Source: Spirochaetaceae bacterium
GTDB taxonomy: Bacteria; Spirochaetota; Spirochaetia; Treponematales; Breznakiellaceae
Direction: 5' to 3'
DNA length: 14,623 bases
Assembly: GCA_031288215.1 (NCBI GenBank)
Contig: JAITRV010000191.1
Span: forward strand, 1 to 14,623
The notes under the pieces are model-generated. The model was given only the letters and a program-made list of their open reading frames with translations, was not told where the DNA came from and searched no databases. A program made the position numbers and the translations under genes. Positions 13,179-14,623 of this stretch are shown here, in pieces (position 1 is the first letter of the stretch; every line of letters starts with the position of its first letter).

Positions 13179-14623
13179 CTACTTTGCCGGGGCGGGGTTG
13201 ATGGTCAGAGCGCTCCAGTCAACGATGACGGTGTAGGCGGGTGGTGCCACCGTCTGGCCTTGTTGAGTAGCAGGCTTAATCTCGATGGTCGCGGTCTTGG
13301 GGCTTGCTCCGGACCAGAAGAGGACGCCGAATCCCGCCGGGGTGGCACCAGAGGGGGTGATGTCCGCCGCGCCGTTTGCGTTGGCGTACTTCCTCAACTT
13401 GTATGCCTTGGTCGCGTCGATGTAGATGCTGCCGGAGGCGTTGGTGGGCGGATTCGCCGGGGAGGGCTCCACCGTGAGAATATCATTCGCGCCCGCGTAG
13501 TAGCGCAGGGCCTGGTTGGTCTGCTTGATCACGGTGTTCGCCTTGAGGGCGTCCTCACTGAGGAGGTTGTCGATCACCGCCCAGGACCAGTTGCCCGCCG
13601 GCTTGCCGTCACCATCCGTGACCCAGATGTTGGTTTTGGCCCAGGGACTGAAGCCGCCGTCCACCTTCCCGCCAACCTTGACGGTGATGCCGCCGGTCTT
13701 GAGGTCCTTCTCGGCGGACACCAGCTCAATCCCCGCGGGATTCGATACGTTAGTAGCGTTGTTGGTAGTGGTGTCGGCGAAGAGCTTCGGCAGCCCGGTG
13801 GCCGTGCCCGTGCCTTCCACGATGATCTTGCCCGCGCCGTCAATCTCGCCGCCCGTGCCGAAGGTCAGCTTGTTCCCCTTAGGAATCACCAGGGCGCCGC
13901 CTTCGGCCACCGTAATCTTGGCGGTGAACTCGATCTCCCCCTTAATCACGGCGGTCTCTCCGTTGGCAACGTTTAAGGCGGTGCCGCCGGAAACCACGGT
14001 GGTAATCTTTCCGGAGTCTTCCTTGACCGTGGTACCGCTGACCACGGCTCCGGGAGCGGCGACGCCGGTGGGGACTTCAATCGTTCCCTCTCCGCCAATC
14101 TCGGCGCCCGTCTCGAGCTTGGAGGCAGTATCGAGCTTAATCGCCTCGGCGACTATCAGTTTCGCCCCTTCCGCCAGGGTCACCGTCACCGCATCGGTTC
14201 CGCCGGTTCCGCCGCCGATCTGCTTGGTCGCCGTAATCGCGCCCGTGCCGGCCACCGTAATCGTCTTAATCCCGGGGAGTTCCTGGGTTATCGTCACCTC
14301 CGCCCCCGCGGGGATGGTGAGTTCCGCGAGATCCGCCGCCTCTTTCTCCGCCGGGATGAGGGCCAGCCGGCGCTCGGCGCTGACATTCGCTATGGCCGCA
14401 ACCTCGCTGGGTTTGATGTTCTCCAGCGCGTCCGTCAGCTCGAGCTTGCTGGGCCCGCTGGTCGTAACCGTCGCCTGGCGCGCCGTTCCCGGGTCCAGGG
14501 CCCCCAGCAACGCTTCGATGTCCGCGATGTCCAGCACGTCCCCTTCCCCGGTGATGGTGAGGGTGCTGCCGCCGGAATACCGCACGTTCGTGGTCAGTAC
14601 CGACTTCTGCCCCACCCCGGCAT
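13179..14623 (-). CDS. Repetitive Gly/Thr/Val-rich protein, 5'-truncated, probably extracytoplasmic
   Basis: The frame is open through the window edge (A-G-V-G-Q-K-S upstream of the internal GTG at 14615), so the N-terminus lies outside; about 480 aa are visible. It has no cysteine and is rich in G, T, A, V, E and K. Short beta-strand-turn units recur, for example EIEFTAKITVAEGGALVIPK and NKLTFGTGGEIDGAGKIIVE. Similar GTI.V...GA.L.I patterns appear throughout residues 85-280 and suggest a beta-solenoid or stacked strands. The C-terminal 180 residues are less repetitive (KTNIWVTDGDGKPAGNWSWA, then a domain ending YTVIVDWSALTINPAPAK). No family recognised. Composition suggests a secreted or surface protein, but the signal peptide, if any, is outside the window. 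A strong terminator follows. Confidence 0.65.
   Translation of the reverse strand, partial: AGVGQKSVLTTNVRYSGGSTLTITGEGDVLDIADIEALLGALDPGTARQATVTTSGPSKLELTDALENIKPSEVAAIANVSAERRLALIPAEKEAADLAELTIPAGAEVTITQELPGIKTITVAGTGAITATKQIGGGTGGTDAVTVTLAEGAKLIVAEAIKLDTASKLETGAEIGGEGTIEVPTGVAAPGAVVSGTTVKEDSGKITTVVSGGTALNVANGETAVIKGEIEFTAKITVAEGGALVIPKGNKLTFGTGGEIDGAGKIIVEGTGTATGLPKLFADTTTNNATNVSNPAGIELVSAEKDLKTGGITVKVGGKVDGGFSPWAKTNIWVTDGDGKPAGNWSWAVIDNLLSEDALKANTVIKQTNQALRYYAGANDILTVEPSPANPPTNASGSIYIDATKAYKLRKYANANGAADITPSGATPAGFGVLFWSGASPKTATIEIKPATQQGQTVAPPAYTVIVDWSALTINPAPAK

Overview
The window is GC-rich bacterial DNA that most resembles a treponeme-type spirochaete. The main support is a bacterial V-type (A/V) ATPase operon, a very short (63 aa) RNA polymerase omega subunit beside miaA, and secG plus a PTS IIA-like protein directly upstream of the ATPase genes. 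I recall a similar secG/V-ATPase neighbourhood in Treponema pallidum, but the genus assignment is inference.

Layout. Positions 1-2283 (+ strand) hold a cell-envelope cluster: the 3' end of an FtsX-like ABC permease, a gap of 7-bp repeats that can fold back on itself, a LolA-like periplasmic lipoprotein-sorting protein, and a probable outer-membrane beta-barrel. Positions 2374-11355 (- strand) hold one long gene series read right to left: secG, a PTS IIA (PtsN/fructose type) protein, then ATPase subunits G/H-like, C, I, K, F, E, A and B. Most junctions overlap or are separated by under 30 bp. The exceptions are a 170-bp palindrome-rich gap between I and K and the lead-in to secG. Positions 11525-12695 (- strand) hold rpoZ and miaA behind a good promoter that gives an almost leaderless start. 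Positions 12696-13178 contain no gene I can support, but hold a roughly 266-bp imperfect inverted repeat and a strong intrinsic terminator. Positions 13179-14623 (- strand) are the 5'-truncated coding region of a Gly/Thr/Val-rich, cysteine-free protein, probably extracytoplasmic.

How it works together. A and B form the catalytic head, F belongs to the central stalk, E and the G/H-like protein form the peripheral stalks, C is the socket between rotor and stalk, and I and K form the membrane ion-translocating part. The central-shaft subunit D is not in the window, although it would be expected right after B. The series instead ends against the convergent envelope cluster, so D must be encoded elsewhere or the complex from this locus is incomplete.

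The most unusual content is non-coding: an 87-bp-period duplicated hairpin array between the I and K genes, the large inverted repeat upstream of rpoZ, a pair of 13-bp palindromes bracketing the beta-barrel gene, 7-bp repeats facing each other upstream of the LolA-like gene, and a nested hairpin in the secG leader. No tRNA, rRNA, CRISPR array or intact transposase was seen.
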